NCBI GenBank assembly: GCA_003255025.1
Contig: QANY01005064.1
Coordinates: forward strand, 744,001-808,000
DNA: 64,000 nucleotides
Direction: 5' to 3'
Source of the DNA: Datisca glomerata
Lineage: Eukaryota > Streptophyta > Magnoliopsida > Cucurbitales > Datiscaceae
The position numbers and the translations under genes were made by a program. The notes under the pieces are model-generated. The model did no database searches and was not told the DNA's origin. It saw nothing but the letters and a program-made list of their open reading frames with translations. This document shows, piece by piece, positions 33,482-45,278 of the stretch. How positions within the stretch are numbered: position 1 is the first letter of the stretch; the number at the start of each line of letters is the position of its first letter.

Positions 33482-34234
33482 TTAGGCCAGATTTTTGGCC
33501 CATTGCATACCCACTTTGTCTACCATGGGCCTTAACAACATCTTTAACTCAGCTTTGTTTTTAAACTTCATGTCTAATTTAAAAATAACATTGCGCATGT
33601 CACTATCAGCCATGAATTCTAGGAATACTTCCAGATTCTCCTCATCAAAATTGGGAGGAGAATTCAACTCCTCAGAATCAAGCTCCAGTTGTGGTTGTTG
33701 TGGACCTTGTGGCTCAACCCCTCCAACATCAAACTCATTATTATTAAGCTCATAATCACTATCTACAACACCATCTAAGTCAATACTCCTAACACTTGCA
33801 TCACTAGATTCCCTGTCACTCCCCACACTATTACTTCCCTCACAGTAATCACTATCACTTTCATCTTCATCATCAACATGTATATTCTCATTATCAACAT
33901 TCAAATCATCAGCAAGAAAAAACTCAGGAGAATGTGCAACATACACATGTATAAGTCTAGTAGGTGGAACTACCTTACACATATGCATTACATCCCTATC
34001 AGCCCTTATCTCTACCAAACCAGAATCCATATCCCCTCCAGACTTTATATAATACATGGTAGTATACACAACAGCTCCAGAATAGTCAAACATATCCTCT
34101 AATTCTAGCAGACTTATCTTATCCAAGTCACAGTCATCAAAAATAGATATTTTACCTCTTAAGTATCTTATAGGAGTGGACCATTCAAATTGATCATTAT
34201 GATGCACATGATTTGAAAATGGATATGGAGCCAT
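33482..34234 (-). CDS. MULE N-terminal PB1-like protein with long acidic region
   Basis: The start is placed at the Met of MAPYPFSNHVHHND (34234), because a canonical acceptor (TTACAG) lies two bases before it and this motif is the usual MULE N-terminus. The product has about 250 residues. Residues 1-100 carry the PB1-like fold elements (GAVVYTTMYYIKSGGDMDSG, LVEIRADRDVMHMCKVV, LIHVYVAHSP). An Asp/Glu/Ser-rich region follows (VDDEDESDSDYCEGSNS and beyond), then FKLDMKFKNKAELKMLLRPM, the start of the MuDR DNA-binding region, after which the frame meets the deletion and stops. It is open throughout, so a truncated protein is possible. A leader exon with donor ATAG|GTAAGG near 34670 is likely. 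It cannot be a transposase alone. Confidence 0.7.
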   Translation of the reverse strand: MAPYPFSNHVHHNDQFEWSTPIRYLRGKISIFDDCDLDKISLLELEDMFDYSGAVVYTTMYYIKSGGDMDSGLVEIRADRDVMHMCKVVPPTRLIHVYVAHSPEFFLADDLNVDNENIHVDDEDESDSDYCEGSNSVGSDRESSDASVRSIDLDGVVDSDYELNNNEFDVGGVEPQGPQQPQLELDSEELNSPPNFDEENLEVFLEFMADSDMRNVIFKLDMKFKNKAELKMLLRPMVDKVGMQWAKNLA

Positions 34235-35144
34235 CTCTGTAATTAAAAAAATCTCAATCAGATGCATATACAACAGAACATAAATTAAGAGATGGAATCA
34301 GATGCATTAGTACACTAATGAAGGGAGGTGGATGAGATTGGATGGCAGATAATGAAAAAAAGCACATGGAAAGGGTTCCAATTCATGTTGGATGAAGTTA
34401 TTATCAACATTGAATATAAGTAAAACTAAGCACTTCCTTCATGGCAAGAAGATGAGATATTCCAACACATGGTAAAAATAGAAGCTGCTAAAAAGGTTAT
34501 GTACAAATGTATCATCAACCCATCTAATTTGAAATACTAAGAAGAGACTAACACTACTATCAGTCATCATGAAGTACAATTGGAAAAAGAAAAAAAAAAC
34601 TCAAATTTGAATATTAGGAACATTAAAGGGAAGATGGCTTTTCTTAAGGGAGCAGAGGACCTTACCTATAAATTAGATGACATAACTTGATTTGGTAACT
34701 TGAGCAGAACTCGAAGAACAGAACTCGAAGACCAGGCTCGAACCCTAATTTTTAAAATCAACGAGCAAAACTCGAAGAATAGAACTCAATTTAGTAACTC
34801 GGACCCTAATGTTTTGAATACACGAAGAATAGAACAGACTAGAAATCGAATACCAGACTTGAAAAAATACCTCTTCTAAACATAGAGCTCCAACCTCCTC
34901 AGAGTCCTTCGATCATCTACAGTAACTCGAGCAAAACTTTGAAGACTACGACTGGGTAGGTCGATTTCGAGCACAACGAGCGATTTGGTAGGGCGATTTT
35001 ACGAACCCTAATTTCCTAAGGGAGGAAGACTATGTTTTGGCCTAACTTTTGGGAGTGGTAAATTTTTGAACGTGAAATTTTCGAGGTTTGCTTTTACTCG
35101 GTGTTAATTTTAGCTTGGGTTAATTTTAACGCCACGTCATTTTG

Positions 35145-35364
35145 CCTCGTGTCAGTTGGATAAATTAAAAAGTTGGTGTGGCGTTAAACTACTAGCCACA
35201 TAAGCAGACCGTGATGGACCGTTATTATTTTTAAGCGGAGGTGCTACGGAAGGTCTAACGTGAATGCAAAATGTAACTGTGTGGTCTACTTTACAAGTTT
35301 TTAAAGTGTAAGGTCTAAAATGAAAATGACCCTAAACTGTAAGGGGCAAAACTGTAGTTTACCC
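35145..35364 (-). repeat. Right terminal inverted repeat of the MULE
   Basis: Reverse complement begins GGGTAAACTACAG and pairs with 31040-31250. The minus-strand transcript of the element would start just inside this arm. Confidence 0.9.
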
Positions 35365-35486
35365 TAAAAAATAAGATCAAAATCCCATAAAAGTAAAACA
35401 ATTCTTTCATATGTCGATTCCATCTTCGTACTGTTCGTAATGTTGCAGTGTTGTCCTTTATGCCATAATTACGCACACGATAAATA

Positions 35487-36306
35487 TGTTAGGATTTTTG
35501 TTGGAGATTCTTATACATCAGTATTGCATAGTCGATAATCAGAAATACCAATATCTAAGTAACTATCAAGCATAGATAGTAATCAATTTAATAAGGAAAA
35601 TGAAAAATAAGAACACATAATTTAACGTAGAAAAATTTTCAGGATGAAGAAGAAAAAATGGGACAAACTCTAAATAAATATTTCACTATAACAAATAATG
35701 AGATACATTACGTTTCTTCTCTAGATAACACTAGAGATTTAAACCAACCAAAACATTAAGATTGAACACTATTAAATGTGGATCCATAATATAATAGAAT
35801 AATTTTATCAGTGTAGAGGTTCTCAAAACTAAGTGTAGAGATTACATACCGAATATCAAACCGTTAAAGATGATATCGTTACTCTCATGAGTGCACTTTC
35901 ATATTATCGAATCATATAGAGGAAAAATGATCATCTACCACATGACCAATTTTTTTCTTCCCATTCTCTCATCTCTCTCTCTCTCTTCCCCTTGTGGTGG
36001 CTCACAAATATTTTCTTCACAAAACACCGTAGAAGTGTTTGTGACAATTGTTACAATGAAGTCTAGACTTCTCTTCACCTTAGTCGGCGGCTCACACAAA
36101 AAGCAATTTTTTTAACTCACGTCCAATCGCCCCTAGTTTACCATATTTAATTAGACTTAGATTTTCTAATCAAATATAAAAAGCATATACTTCTCTTTAC
36201 GCATTACTCTCATTTGTGGCTGCAAAGGACACTAAGCCCAATTGCAATTACTTCATCAATCGGGCGAGATCCCAATCTTCTTCCACATGGAGGGACAACC
36301 TAATAA
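35487..36306 (-). repeat. 3' LTR of the copia-type element
   Basis: Plus-strand start TGTTAGGATTTTTG corresponds to TGTTGAGGATTTTC of the other copy. Shared landmarks include CATAGTCGATAA, CACCTTAGTCGGCGGCTCAC and TTCCACATGGAGGGA. The outer end at 36306 is mutated from the expected TG (minus strand TTATTAGG). Confidence 0.8.
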
Positions 36307-36699
36307 ATTATCCCTCCCGACAATGTGGAGGATCATCGTACCCTCTTTCTTTCAACATGCCTCATGCTTGCTCATAGGTAAGGTTTTCATAAACAATTTC
36401 ACTGATTCTCCAATGAGATTCTCATGTAAAGCTTTTAACCCTTTATGCATGGCTCTTACCCATTTTCTTTGGTGGCTATCTGTCTCAACCCCTTTTTAAT
36501 TCTTTGGATCTCCCTCATTAGTAGAAATTATATTTTCACCTCGAGTAAATCTAATTAGAGGATTATAGCTCTCTATTAGACCTTTATAGCTGGATAATTA
36601 CATCACTTGGTGGCATTAAAATAGACTAAGCATTCAATGTTGTTGACTTATCAATAACAATTTCATCAGCACGAACACCATCAGTGTCTCTACCTTTAC

Positions 36700-38035
36700 C
36701 TTTCCCTGGAGATGTATGAACTAGATTTAACTTATTGACATCATGCTGATTCTTCTCGACTATCACCAAACCTGCATTAGTTTGTTCAGTGAGGGATTTC
36801 ATATCTCGACTTCTAACAATTTTTTTTCAACTGGATCTCATTACATTGTTTCTTGTAAGATAATTAACTAGTGATCATATTCTTCTTCACTACTTTCACC
36901 AAACCCTTAGTGAGCTTCACGTATATCATGTAGAGCGTAAGATTTTTCCTTCCTCTAGCTATATAAATCTTATGGTGAGCTTTCATTTATCTTCATCGAA
37001 GTAACTATAGAGATCAAGTTTAGTCCAATCCCTGAAACATGTCTTAGACTCTTGAGTGCTAACTCGCACTCGATATATGTCTCTAAACACACATCTCAAA
37101 ATCTTAAAGGTACCATCATTCCCTATAATCTCAGAGGAACCATCATTCCCTATCTTTATAACACTAAAGTCACATTATATGTAAGATGAGAATATATCTC
37201 TTTTGAAGGCAACATGCATGGTAATAACACTATCAACTACTCAATTTGTGTCTAAGCATGTACCATTCACTAAGTACTCAATTTGTCTTTGTTGCATCTC
37301 TCCTTTTAATATTCTTGACTCAAACTTCTAATGTCACATCTTCTTGTAGTAAAAGTACTAAACTCGTTGCCTATCGAATTCACTCTGACTTCTCCTTCGG
37401 TTTTCAGTAACAAAAACCTCTGATTTACTGACTAAAGAACCCAAAGACTATTTCTCTCATTTCTTCATTCAATAGACTACTCTTAACCAATCTCATAGAG
37501 ACTTGATCATAAGGAGAGAAATTACTCATTCATGCTACCTATGTTTCTCAACTATCTAGTAGAGAACTGGAAAGCAACAAGGCTTGAAGCTAGTCGTCAA
37601 GAATCATTTTCATCAAAAAAGCTGATTGACGATGCTTTAAATCTCATTCAAGTGCTATGTGATTGAGGTGCCCTCTTTATATTTTAGGTTCACCAGCTTT
37701 TATATCAGAAAAGCTTTATTTCTGGTGGATTTTCTCCCATACAACTCTTCTAACTTCACCCACAAAAGTTATGCACAGGTTTCATAGCACCAAATGATGT
37801 AGACATTATCATCCATCCAGTGATGAATGTGACTTATGACTTGTCAGTTCAACAATTCTCAAACTTATTTACTCATATTTACCGGCTTCGCAATATCACA
37901 TTTTATGGGAATATCAAATTCTTTAGAATATAGAATATACTCCATTTTTACTTTTTATGATTGCCAATTAGTTCTATCCAGACTAATCATAATGCTTGTA
38001 TTGACTTACATTACTACCTTGAGCTGTAACAACAC
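36700..38035 (-). pseudogene. Degenerate copia gag-protease region
   Basis: Minus-strand fragments in several frames resemble copia gag (LWVKLEELYG, KAFLIKKLVNLKYKEGTSIT) and the region after the protease (DVCLETYIECELALKSLRHV, SGIGLNLIS, compare the common DVRHVPDLRLNLIS pattern). Stops are too dense to build a gene. No polymerase region follows. Confidence 0.65.
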
Positions 38036-38037
38036 CA

Positions 38038-38056
38038 ATCAATCTCTGTTACCACT
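38038..38056 (-). other. Primer-binding site (tRNA-Met type)
   Basis: Minus strand reads AGTGGTAACAGAGATTG directly after the CAACA end of the 5' LTR, close to the canonical TGGTATCAGAGC. Confidence 0.7.
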
Positions 38057-39208
38057 TGTTGAGGATTTTCACTCGAAACCCTACACCATATTTCAATATT
38101 ACATAGTCGATAACCAGAAATATCGATATCAAAATAATTATTTAGTAGAGACAATATCCAATTGAATAGGGAAAGTAAAAAATAGGAACATAAAATTTAA
38201 CGTGAAAACCATTCACAGTGAAGTGAAAAATCACGTGACAAATTATGAATAAATCTTCCGACTAAAACAAATAATATGATAGTCCAAGCTTCTTCTTTAG
38301 ATAACACTTGATGCTTATACTAATCACAATATTAATATTTATCGCTATTAAAAGTGGATATACAATAAAATACTATAATCTCACCAGTATAGAGACTTTA
38401 AAAATTAATTGTAGAGATTACAGACCAAATATCAAACTATTGAAAATGATAGCGTTACTTGCACGAGTGCACCTTCAAATTATCGAATCAAATTATCCAA
38501 TTTTTCTCATTTCCTCATCTCTTCTCTATATCTTCCCTTATGGTCACAAATTTTCCGTTCACAAAAACACCATAGATGTGTTTGCGGTTGCCAAAAGAAG
38601 TAACATACTTCTCTTCACCTTAGTCGGCGGCTCACACAAGGAGCAAGTTTTTGAACTCACATCACGTGCACCTTGTTTACCCTATTTAATTAGAATTAGG
38701 TTTTCTAATTAAATAGAAAGTTGTTTTGGAAGCATATGCTTCTCTCTTTGGGCATCAAGGCCACTTGCAGACTTGCCTTACGAATAGTAGTGTTCAGAAA
38801 CAAATTATTTAAAAAAAATCATAAAAAATAGTCACATAAAAAAATATAAATTCACACGTCTAAAGTTTTTCACGCCTGCGTGTAACTGCTCAAAATTTAT
38901 GTAGTTTGTATAATATATATAGTGTATATTATATATATATATATGTGTGTGTGATAAATGTAGTATGTTTTGTATATAGTATATATTCAAAACTTCATAA
39001 ATATTACACTTCAAATTCACTAGCGCGTGTCTGGATTAGTTTTTTGTGCCAATTTTTTTTTTAGAATTAGAGTAGCAAATTTTGATTTTTATTTTACCTT
39101 TGACTATTGTTTTATTATTTTCCCCTATATAGTAACATATTTTTAATGTTCTCCGTTTCATAAATTGAGTTAGAGCCTAATCTTCCACATGGAGGGATAA
39201 CCCAACCA
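38057..39208 (-). repeat. 5' LTR of the copia-type element with about 340 bp extra sequence
   Basis: This copy is about 330 bp longer than the 3' LTR. The additional part, roughly 38790-39165, has no counterpart in 35487-36306 and includes a TA/TG microsatellite (about 38910-38950). It is either a small insertion here or a deletion in the other LTR. Confidence 0.75.
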
Positions 39209-39554
39209 AAATAAATGGAAGAATTCGATAAATTATTGAATGATTATATATAAAAGAACTTAAAAGACTAATTAGAAAGAAGATAAAAATACATGGTAAA
39301 AAAATTAGAAATAATATACTAAATTGAAACAAGAGCATAAAGTAGAACAACTAAAACACTTCCAATCCCATGAACTTATATATCTATATTATAGAACTCA
39401 TGAAACTGTTTCTTAAGATTAAGAGGTGTACTTTAGCATTAGTATATTAATAACCAGAACTTCAAACAAGCACGCCTATCATCATTGCCTGGACAAAAAA
39501 TGGTATAGACGTCCGTACTATATGAAGGAAAAATAGCAGGAAAAGATAGCTTTC

Positions 39555-39755
39555 GGGGTGGAGTTGTAAAAATGACCGAATTTTTTTTATTTGTGATAAT
39601 GACCGAAATATGACCAAGGTAATTTATTTATTTACCAAAATTATACAATAGTAAATAAATTATTTCCCATATTTTGGCCATTTTTATACCCTACAAAAAT
39701 TTCTAGACAGTTTTGTAACTTGAGCTAGGAAAAGGGTCATTTTTACAGTTCTCCC
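39555..39755. mobile_element. Foldback MITE
   Basis: The ends are inverted repeats: left GGAGTTGTAAAAATGACC, right (reverse complement) GGAGAACTGTAAAAATGACC. An inner inverted pair (TAATTTATTTATTTACC and GTAAATAAATTA) extends the fold. There is no coding capacity. The TSD is unclear. Confidence 0.6.
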
Positions 39756-39988
39756 TATAATTCAATTACCGCTGTAAAATTTTGGTAAATAACTTGTTTA
39801 CTTTGGCCATTTTCTCATTTTTTGAAATAAAAAAATTTGCAGTTTAAAACTAGCCTTTTTGTCATTTGTTGTTGATGTACTAGAAATTAGTTTTAGAAAG
39901 TGTATGTGTGAATGAGGATCTCAATTTATAAAAATTAACCATAAAACAACAGGAAAATAGTTTGAAAAGCAGCAAACTATCTCTAAGT

Positions 39989-41185
39989 CTATACATCTAA
40001 TGGAAGTGATGAATTTTGAGACTGTTGAGACCTTTTTTCTCTATTAGCAAACCATTCAACTGTTCTTCTCGCAATCGGTAACCAAATCTGTCTTATTTTT
40101 TCCCCTTTCACGTCACTTTCTACCATGGAATAATCTTCTCTACTTCTGCTACCAACGAATCTCGAAAAACCAGTGATTTCTGACACTGATCGTCTCTCTT
40201 TTGGATCTATCATTCGTGAACTGCTCGCGTTCGTTTCCAATGTAGAAGGGACATCAACAACCGAAATTGATGTGTTTTCGCCAGTTCTCATCGCCATCAT
40301 CGCCGATGATGGCTTGTCGTTCGGATCCACCGCCGAGAATCGATTGCTTGACATAACACCAAGCATCTCAGTGTTTAAGAACATAAGGTCAGAGGAACTC
40401 ACATTGCTCCATCTATTCATGAAGACAAAATCAGATACAATAATCTTATGATTATGCTTATGAAAATAAGTCAACTCATCATTATCATGATCATCACCAC
40501 AACCTTCTCTTTTGATCAATTTTTCCCCTTCCTTATCGTTATCACCCTTTAAGATCTTCCTAAAGCTGCTTCCAATGCTAAACCTTGACGATCCGAGTTG
40601 ACTTCCCTCTCGTTGCACGAAAACATCGATGTTCCCGACGTCTTGCATCCGATCAGACAAGTAACGCGTACTAGCCGAATACGTAAACAGCGTCGCATCT
40701 TCCGCGCTGATCCGGCATCTGCAGAGGGGACAACTCGCGTGTTTCTCAAGCCAATGGTCGATGCAATCAATATGAAACGCATGTTTGCATATGGGAAGCA
40801 ACCGGAGAATCTCAACGTCTTCGAATTTGGAAAGGCAAACTGAGCATTCAAGCCCTTCTCTTGATCCTTTAAGGGAAGAGAATCTAAAGAAAGGGAGTGA
40901 CTCAATTACTATTTTATCGATACCGGAGAAACGGGAGCTCGATCGGCGAAGTCCGAGAGCGAGATGATGGGTGGAGTTACGGCGGAGATGGTGGGGTCCT
41001 CTCCGGCAGATTTTGGCATAGACAAGGAGGAGGAAAGTTAGGGAGAACATGATGGAGAGAATTCCTATAACAACTGTGAGATTTGGTGGAACTCCAGGGT
41101 CATTTCCTTGTGAAGGCCCTTGTGCTTTCACTTTAACAATTGCTAAAGAGAATAGAACAAAGATGAAACAACGCAACTTTTTCAT
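39989..41185 (-). CDS. ATL42: RING-H2 finger protein, ATL42-like E3 ubiquitin ligase
   Basis: Intronless gene of 398 codons, as is usual for the ATL family. The product is probably a membrane-anchored E3 ligase passing ubiquitin from an E2 to unknown substrates. Visible in order: signal peptide (1-21, ending KVKAQ), one transmembrane helix (about 36-59, TVVIGILSIMFSLTFLLLVY), a basic stretch, the ATL-specific GLD motif (FSGIDKIVIESLPFFRF, 86-102), and a complete RING-H2 domain C114-x2-C117-x15-C133-x-H135-x2-H138-x2-C141-x10-C152-x2-C155 with FHIDCIDHWLEKH. The long C-terminus has the conserved end RQIWLPIARRTVEWFANREK. The GLD/RING wording (ESLPFFRFSSLKGSREGLEC) is closest, from memory, to Arabidopsis ATL42. 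The first Met precedes a good signal peptide, supporting this start. Target proteins are unknown. Confidence 0.93.
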   Translation of the reverse strand: MKKLRCFIFVLFSLAIVKVKAQGPSQGNDPGVPPNLTVVIGILSIMFSLTFLLLVYAKICRRGPHHLRRNSTHHLALGLRRSSSRFSGIDKIVIESLPFFRFSSLKGSREGLECSVCLSKFEDVEILRLLPICKHAFHIDCIDHWLEKHASCPLCRCRISAEDATLFTYSASTRYLSDRMQDVGNIDVFVQREGSQLGSSRFSIGSSFRKILKGDNDKEGEKLIKREGCGDDHDNDELTYFHKHNHKIIVSDFVFMNRWSNVSSSDLMFLNTEMLGVMSSNRFSAVDPNDKPSSAMMAMRTGENTSISVVDVPSTLETNASSSRMIDPKERRSVSEITGFSRFVGSRSREDYSMVESDVKGEKIRQIWLPIARRTVEWFANREKRSQQSQNSSLPLDV

Positions 41186-41389
41186 TTGGAAAAGACTAAA
41201 TCTTGATACAATTTTTGAAGTTTAAGGATATGGGTTTTCTTCTCTCTCTCTTTCTGAAAGATATATACAAAGCTTTTAAATATTTGTCTTCCCAAAAGGT
41301 TGCTCTTTTGATTTATTTGTATTATTTTCAGCTTCTTAGGCTGCTGCTTTGGTGTTGTGATTTGACATATTATTTTCATATATGAGTAG

Positions 41390-44300
41390 GTGAGAAGTAT
41401 GTGTTATATGGTGACCGAAATAATAGAATATGGATTATTAGGTGATTAAATTTGTATGATAATATGACCCATTAAATAAATATTAGTTGAACCGATGTCA
41501 TAATACATTCTAAAAATTTTTAGAAGCAAAAATATGTTTTTAATCTATTTAATTTACACTCATTTTCAATCATTTTTATAAAAAAAATATTAGTTCTAAT
41601 TATAAAAAAAATAGTTCTTAAGAAGGGTCAATAAAAAATGGAAATTATGAAACGAAGTGAAAACTTTATAATAACTTAGAGGTCATGCTGGTTAGAGGAT
41701 GGGGATGAAGATTAAACTAATACACAATAACTCACATCAAGTGAAAGATAATTTATCCAATAGTTTGACTAATTCAAAATTGATTTCTTTGGATGATATT
41801 TTTTATTGGTCCCTAAACCTATTCTAATAAACAATTAAGATTTATACTTTCAAGGTGCCTCTAAAGTTAATTATATTGAATTTGTTTTTTCAATTAGAAA
41901 CTTAAAAAGTCAACAATCATTGCCTTAGCATGCTTTCGTAAAGTCAAACTTAGATCTTCTCAGCCTTTGCAGCTGGTAATCACAACTGCATATGCAGATT
42001 TTAGACGTAATCCAGGTGCTAAATGAGTAAAAAAAAACTAATTATTTACGCTTATGTTTTTTTTCCCGACGAAAATTCACCCGCGTTATCGGTTCTGCAT
42101 CAAAATGTTTTATTTATTTAATTGTTTCCAAAAAAGAAATTTGAATTTTTCAAAAACATGTTCGAAAAAAAATTACCATAAATTGTTTTCTTAGATAATT
42201 TACCGAAAATGCACTAAATTTATGCACCTTGGCTTTTGAAGGTGGTGAAAAGTTATAACTGAAAGATAAATGGCGAATAAGTAAAGAATTTTATATCTTT
42301 TTTTTATTATGTAGTTACATTTTCACCACTCTAAAGAGTAATTCAGAGACTCAATCAGAAAAAGAAAGGTTGAACCAAAAGTGGTGAGCACACCTAATAA
42401 ATCAGCATGGGCATCGGCTTAGAGTTTGAGGCAGGGGCATGCCTTCCCTTCTAAAAGAATTCAATTTCATGAAAGCGAAGGTCATGTCACGGGACCAATA
42501 AAATATTCATATTGGATGGCATCTTTAAATAATTTTATATGTGTTACATGCAGAATGATTTAAAGGTAGATCATCTAGTATCATAAAATTATCTATATTT
42601 TTAATTGAAAAGTTTATAGAGTGTTCTTTAGAAGTGCGCTTCTATGAGAAATAACTATATACTGTGAGTTTGGTCAGCTTTGGCAAACATCATATGCATA
42701 AAAAAATAACTCGTTTATTTAATATGGATTATGACACGTTTGCTTAATTCATGTAGAAAGAGATTCAACGGAGTTGAATTCTAAATTGTCATTTCAATTG
42801 TTTACTAAAACTTTATAATCTAATTTTGAGTGATCTCAACTTTGACCAACCAAGATTGATTTCATTCACCGTTTGATTTGTTATTCATAACAAATAGCTA
42901 ACAAGCCTAACATTGATATTTTCACAATTATGATTTATTTGAAATGAACTATAAAAAGTATAATATGCCCCCAAAATCCTTACCTAACTAACCCACACTC
43001 TTTCATTTTATTTATTTAATCTTTAAAGACATTTTAATTTCAAGCAGGCAATATAAAGTTTAATTATTATTTGTTAAACTCACCAGATTATGTACAAAGC
43101 CTATATATGTAATATATAATATTACTAAAAACTTTATATAGTTATTTACTATATGAATATCCACGTATTATAAACAATATATGTTATCATAATTAAGATC
43201 TAAATAGTAAAAATAACTAAATAAAGAAAATAATATTCATTGATGCAAATTTGAAATAGATTCACTATCATTTTTAATACAGTGTTATCAACTTTCATAC
43301 AGCATAAAGTAATTAGCCAAAGAGAAAATATGTTAACTTGATACTTCTCAGTTGCTTATAAATTATCTTTGGATATTTTAGATAGTGTTAATTAGGAGAA
43401 AAATCTTTGAAGGTGATAATTTAAATAAAATTGTTTGGAAAATCCTTCATATAATTTTTTAGCTATATATAAAAATTTAAAAAGTAGTTAACGCAGTATC
43501 ACCCATAAATATTTCTCTCCTCTAAACCCTATTTATATATAGTTTGATGTGTAATTTAGTCCTCATATGTTTTGGTTCTACTGCTCCTTTGTGTCGATCT
43601 ATTTTTCACATCTGACTTCACCTCAGAGCAATAAGACCAATTTAAGATTTGGGAGATAAAATTAAACATTTTGAAGTCTAGGAGTCACTTTACGCAAAGA
43701 GGTAAAATTTATTGATAATATGATAAAAAAAACAAGTTTCAAGGAGTGTGAATTAAGAAAATTGCCAAAAAAAAGTTATAAAAATGATCAAATATTTAAT
43801 TTATTTATGTAAATAATACAGTCGTAATTAATTTAGTTACGCCTATGTTATTTTCATAACTAAATTAATCATTCCAACTATATTTACAACATTTTTTTCC
43901 TCATCAATTTTTACAAACCAACCATTATTTTCAGTCATTTTCGTAGTTCCTAAAATTTAAGGGAGATTTTCAATGAAACCTAATATTTGCTAAATAATGT
44001 TGCAACATGTAGCATTTCACAATAAAATCACTCAAAAGTGAATCCCAAGTAATTTCTATGATTATTTGTTAAACAAAAAAAGGTACTTCAAATGATCTAA
44101 AAATGATTTTGGAATTTACATATGGCTTTTTAGAAACGCTTTTAGAATTAAGAAACTGCTCATACACTATCAACGCTTGCTAAAAATAGAAAAAAAAAAC
44201 AAAGCTTTTAGTTAATGTACAAAAAAGAAAGAATTCGAATCCGGCAAAATATTCTCAGACTGCACGTGGAAGATAATTGAAAAACACTTTATTCAACGGA

Positions 44301-45270
44301 GAGATAGTGATATTCCAAGTTAGATCGTATTTGTAGATCGCACAAACCATGAGGTAATAGTGTTTTCGTCATGTGAACATGAGATGTCATGTGAACATGA
44401 GATATCATGTTCATCTAATAGAAGTATGCATGGTGGTTGGATATGATTTTTTTGTATAAAAATTAGACTCAATCAAAATATATGATCTTATCATAATAAT
44501 AACTCAACTGATCAGTTATATACATAATAACTAACCAACCAGATCGTATAATAATTGATCGGTTAAAATGATTTTACGACTCACTGAAGTTTTTTTTAAT
44601 TTTTTCAAAGATCTATCAATGAGTTCAAGTTCTTTTTTTTCTTTTCTTCATATTTTCTTGTCGAATAAAATATTTATTGACAAATAAAAAAAATATCATC
44701 TCTCACATAATATAGTTTTCGTTTGCATATAAAAAAAATTCTTACATCATCATTTCAATGCAATATTTAAAAAAAATATCTCTATTATTTTGTTGGCGTG
44801 GTATAAGAAACCTGGCAGATCCGTATAAGAAATTAATAAAAAGAAATTATGCAGGGGTCAAATTAAAAATTACAAAACAGACATCTTTTTCGATTTTAAA
44901 TTAAATAAGCCTTCCAGTTTTGCTTTGGGGAACCTGAAAGTTGTCTAAATTAAAAGTTCTGAGTTTGCTTTAGTCAGAATTTGCTTCATCATATTATCAT
45001 ACTAATACTTAAAAAGTCAATATAATTTAGACAGATTAATCAGTCAGTAATTCTTAAACTTCATCATTTAATCAAAAAATCAAATATAGACAGATTAATT
45101 TTCTCTGAAGATTACCATCAGTAAATTTTCAGATGCTTAATTAAACAGCAGGAAATAATTTATGATTTATTTCATTAACAACCATTACTTAATTGCAGAA
45201 GCTGAAAACTCAATTATACAAGGAATTTAACAAGAGAAAAAGTGAACTGAACTCAATACCTTGGCCATGA
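41390..45270. other. Intergenic region between ATL42-like and NINJA-like genes
   Basis: This 3.9-kb stretch should hold the ATL42-like promoter (near 41.2-41.5 kb) and the NINJA-like 3' UTR (below 45.28 kb). No other gene is supported. A hairpin with 13-bp arms (ATTAATTTAGTTA at 43827-43839 and its complement at 43857-43869) and a doubled 19-base segment near 44370-44406 (CATGTGAACATGAGAT) are the only structures seen. Confidence 0.55.
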
Positions 45271-45278
45271 GTACAGAA

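Larger units (their letters stand above)
31031..35373 (-). mobile_element. TIR-type MULE with perfect 9-bp TSD and transposase core deleted
   Basis: Long terminal inverted repeats of about 210 bp begin GGGTAAA at 31040 and end TTTACCC at 35364. The 9-bp duplication TAAAAAATA flanks the element exactly (31031-31039 and 35365-35373), the hallmark length for Mutator elements. The 4.3-kb interior carries on the minus strand a PB1-like N-terminal exon and the C-terminal zinc-knuckle part of a MULE transposase, but the DDE core and SWIM finger are missing. It is therefore an internal-deletion derivative that depends on an autonomous relative. Confidence 0.92.
35482..39213 (-). mobile_element. Non-autonomous copia-type LTR element with TSD AAATA
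   Basis: LTRs at 35487-36306 and 38057-39208 flank 1.75 kb of decayed coding sequence. The TSD AAATA is present at 35482-35486 and 39209-39213. On the minus strand a primer-binding site (TGGTAACAGAG) follows the 5' LTR and a purine tract (GGGAGGGATAAT) precedes the 3' LTR. The interior keeps only gag and part of protease, so integrase, RT and RNase H are absent. Confidence 0.85.

Noticed and set aside
38832..39020. Minus-strand frame over the TA/TG repeat
   Set aside because: Product is I, Y, H and N-rich from microsatellite sequence; not a gene.
40549..40905. Second minus-strand frame overlapping the ATL gene, and plus-strand frames at 40173-40967
   Set aside because: They are out-of-frame shadows of the RING-H2 gene.
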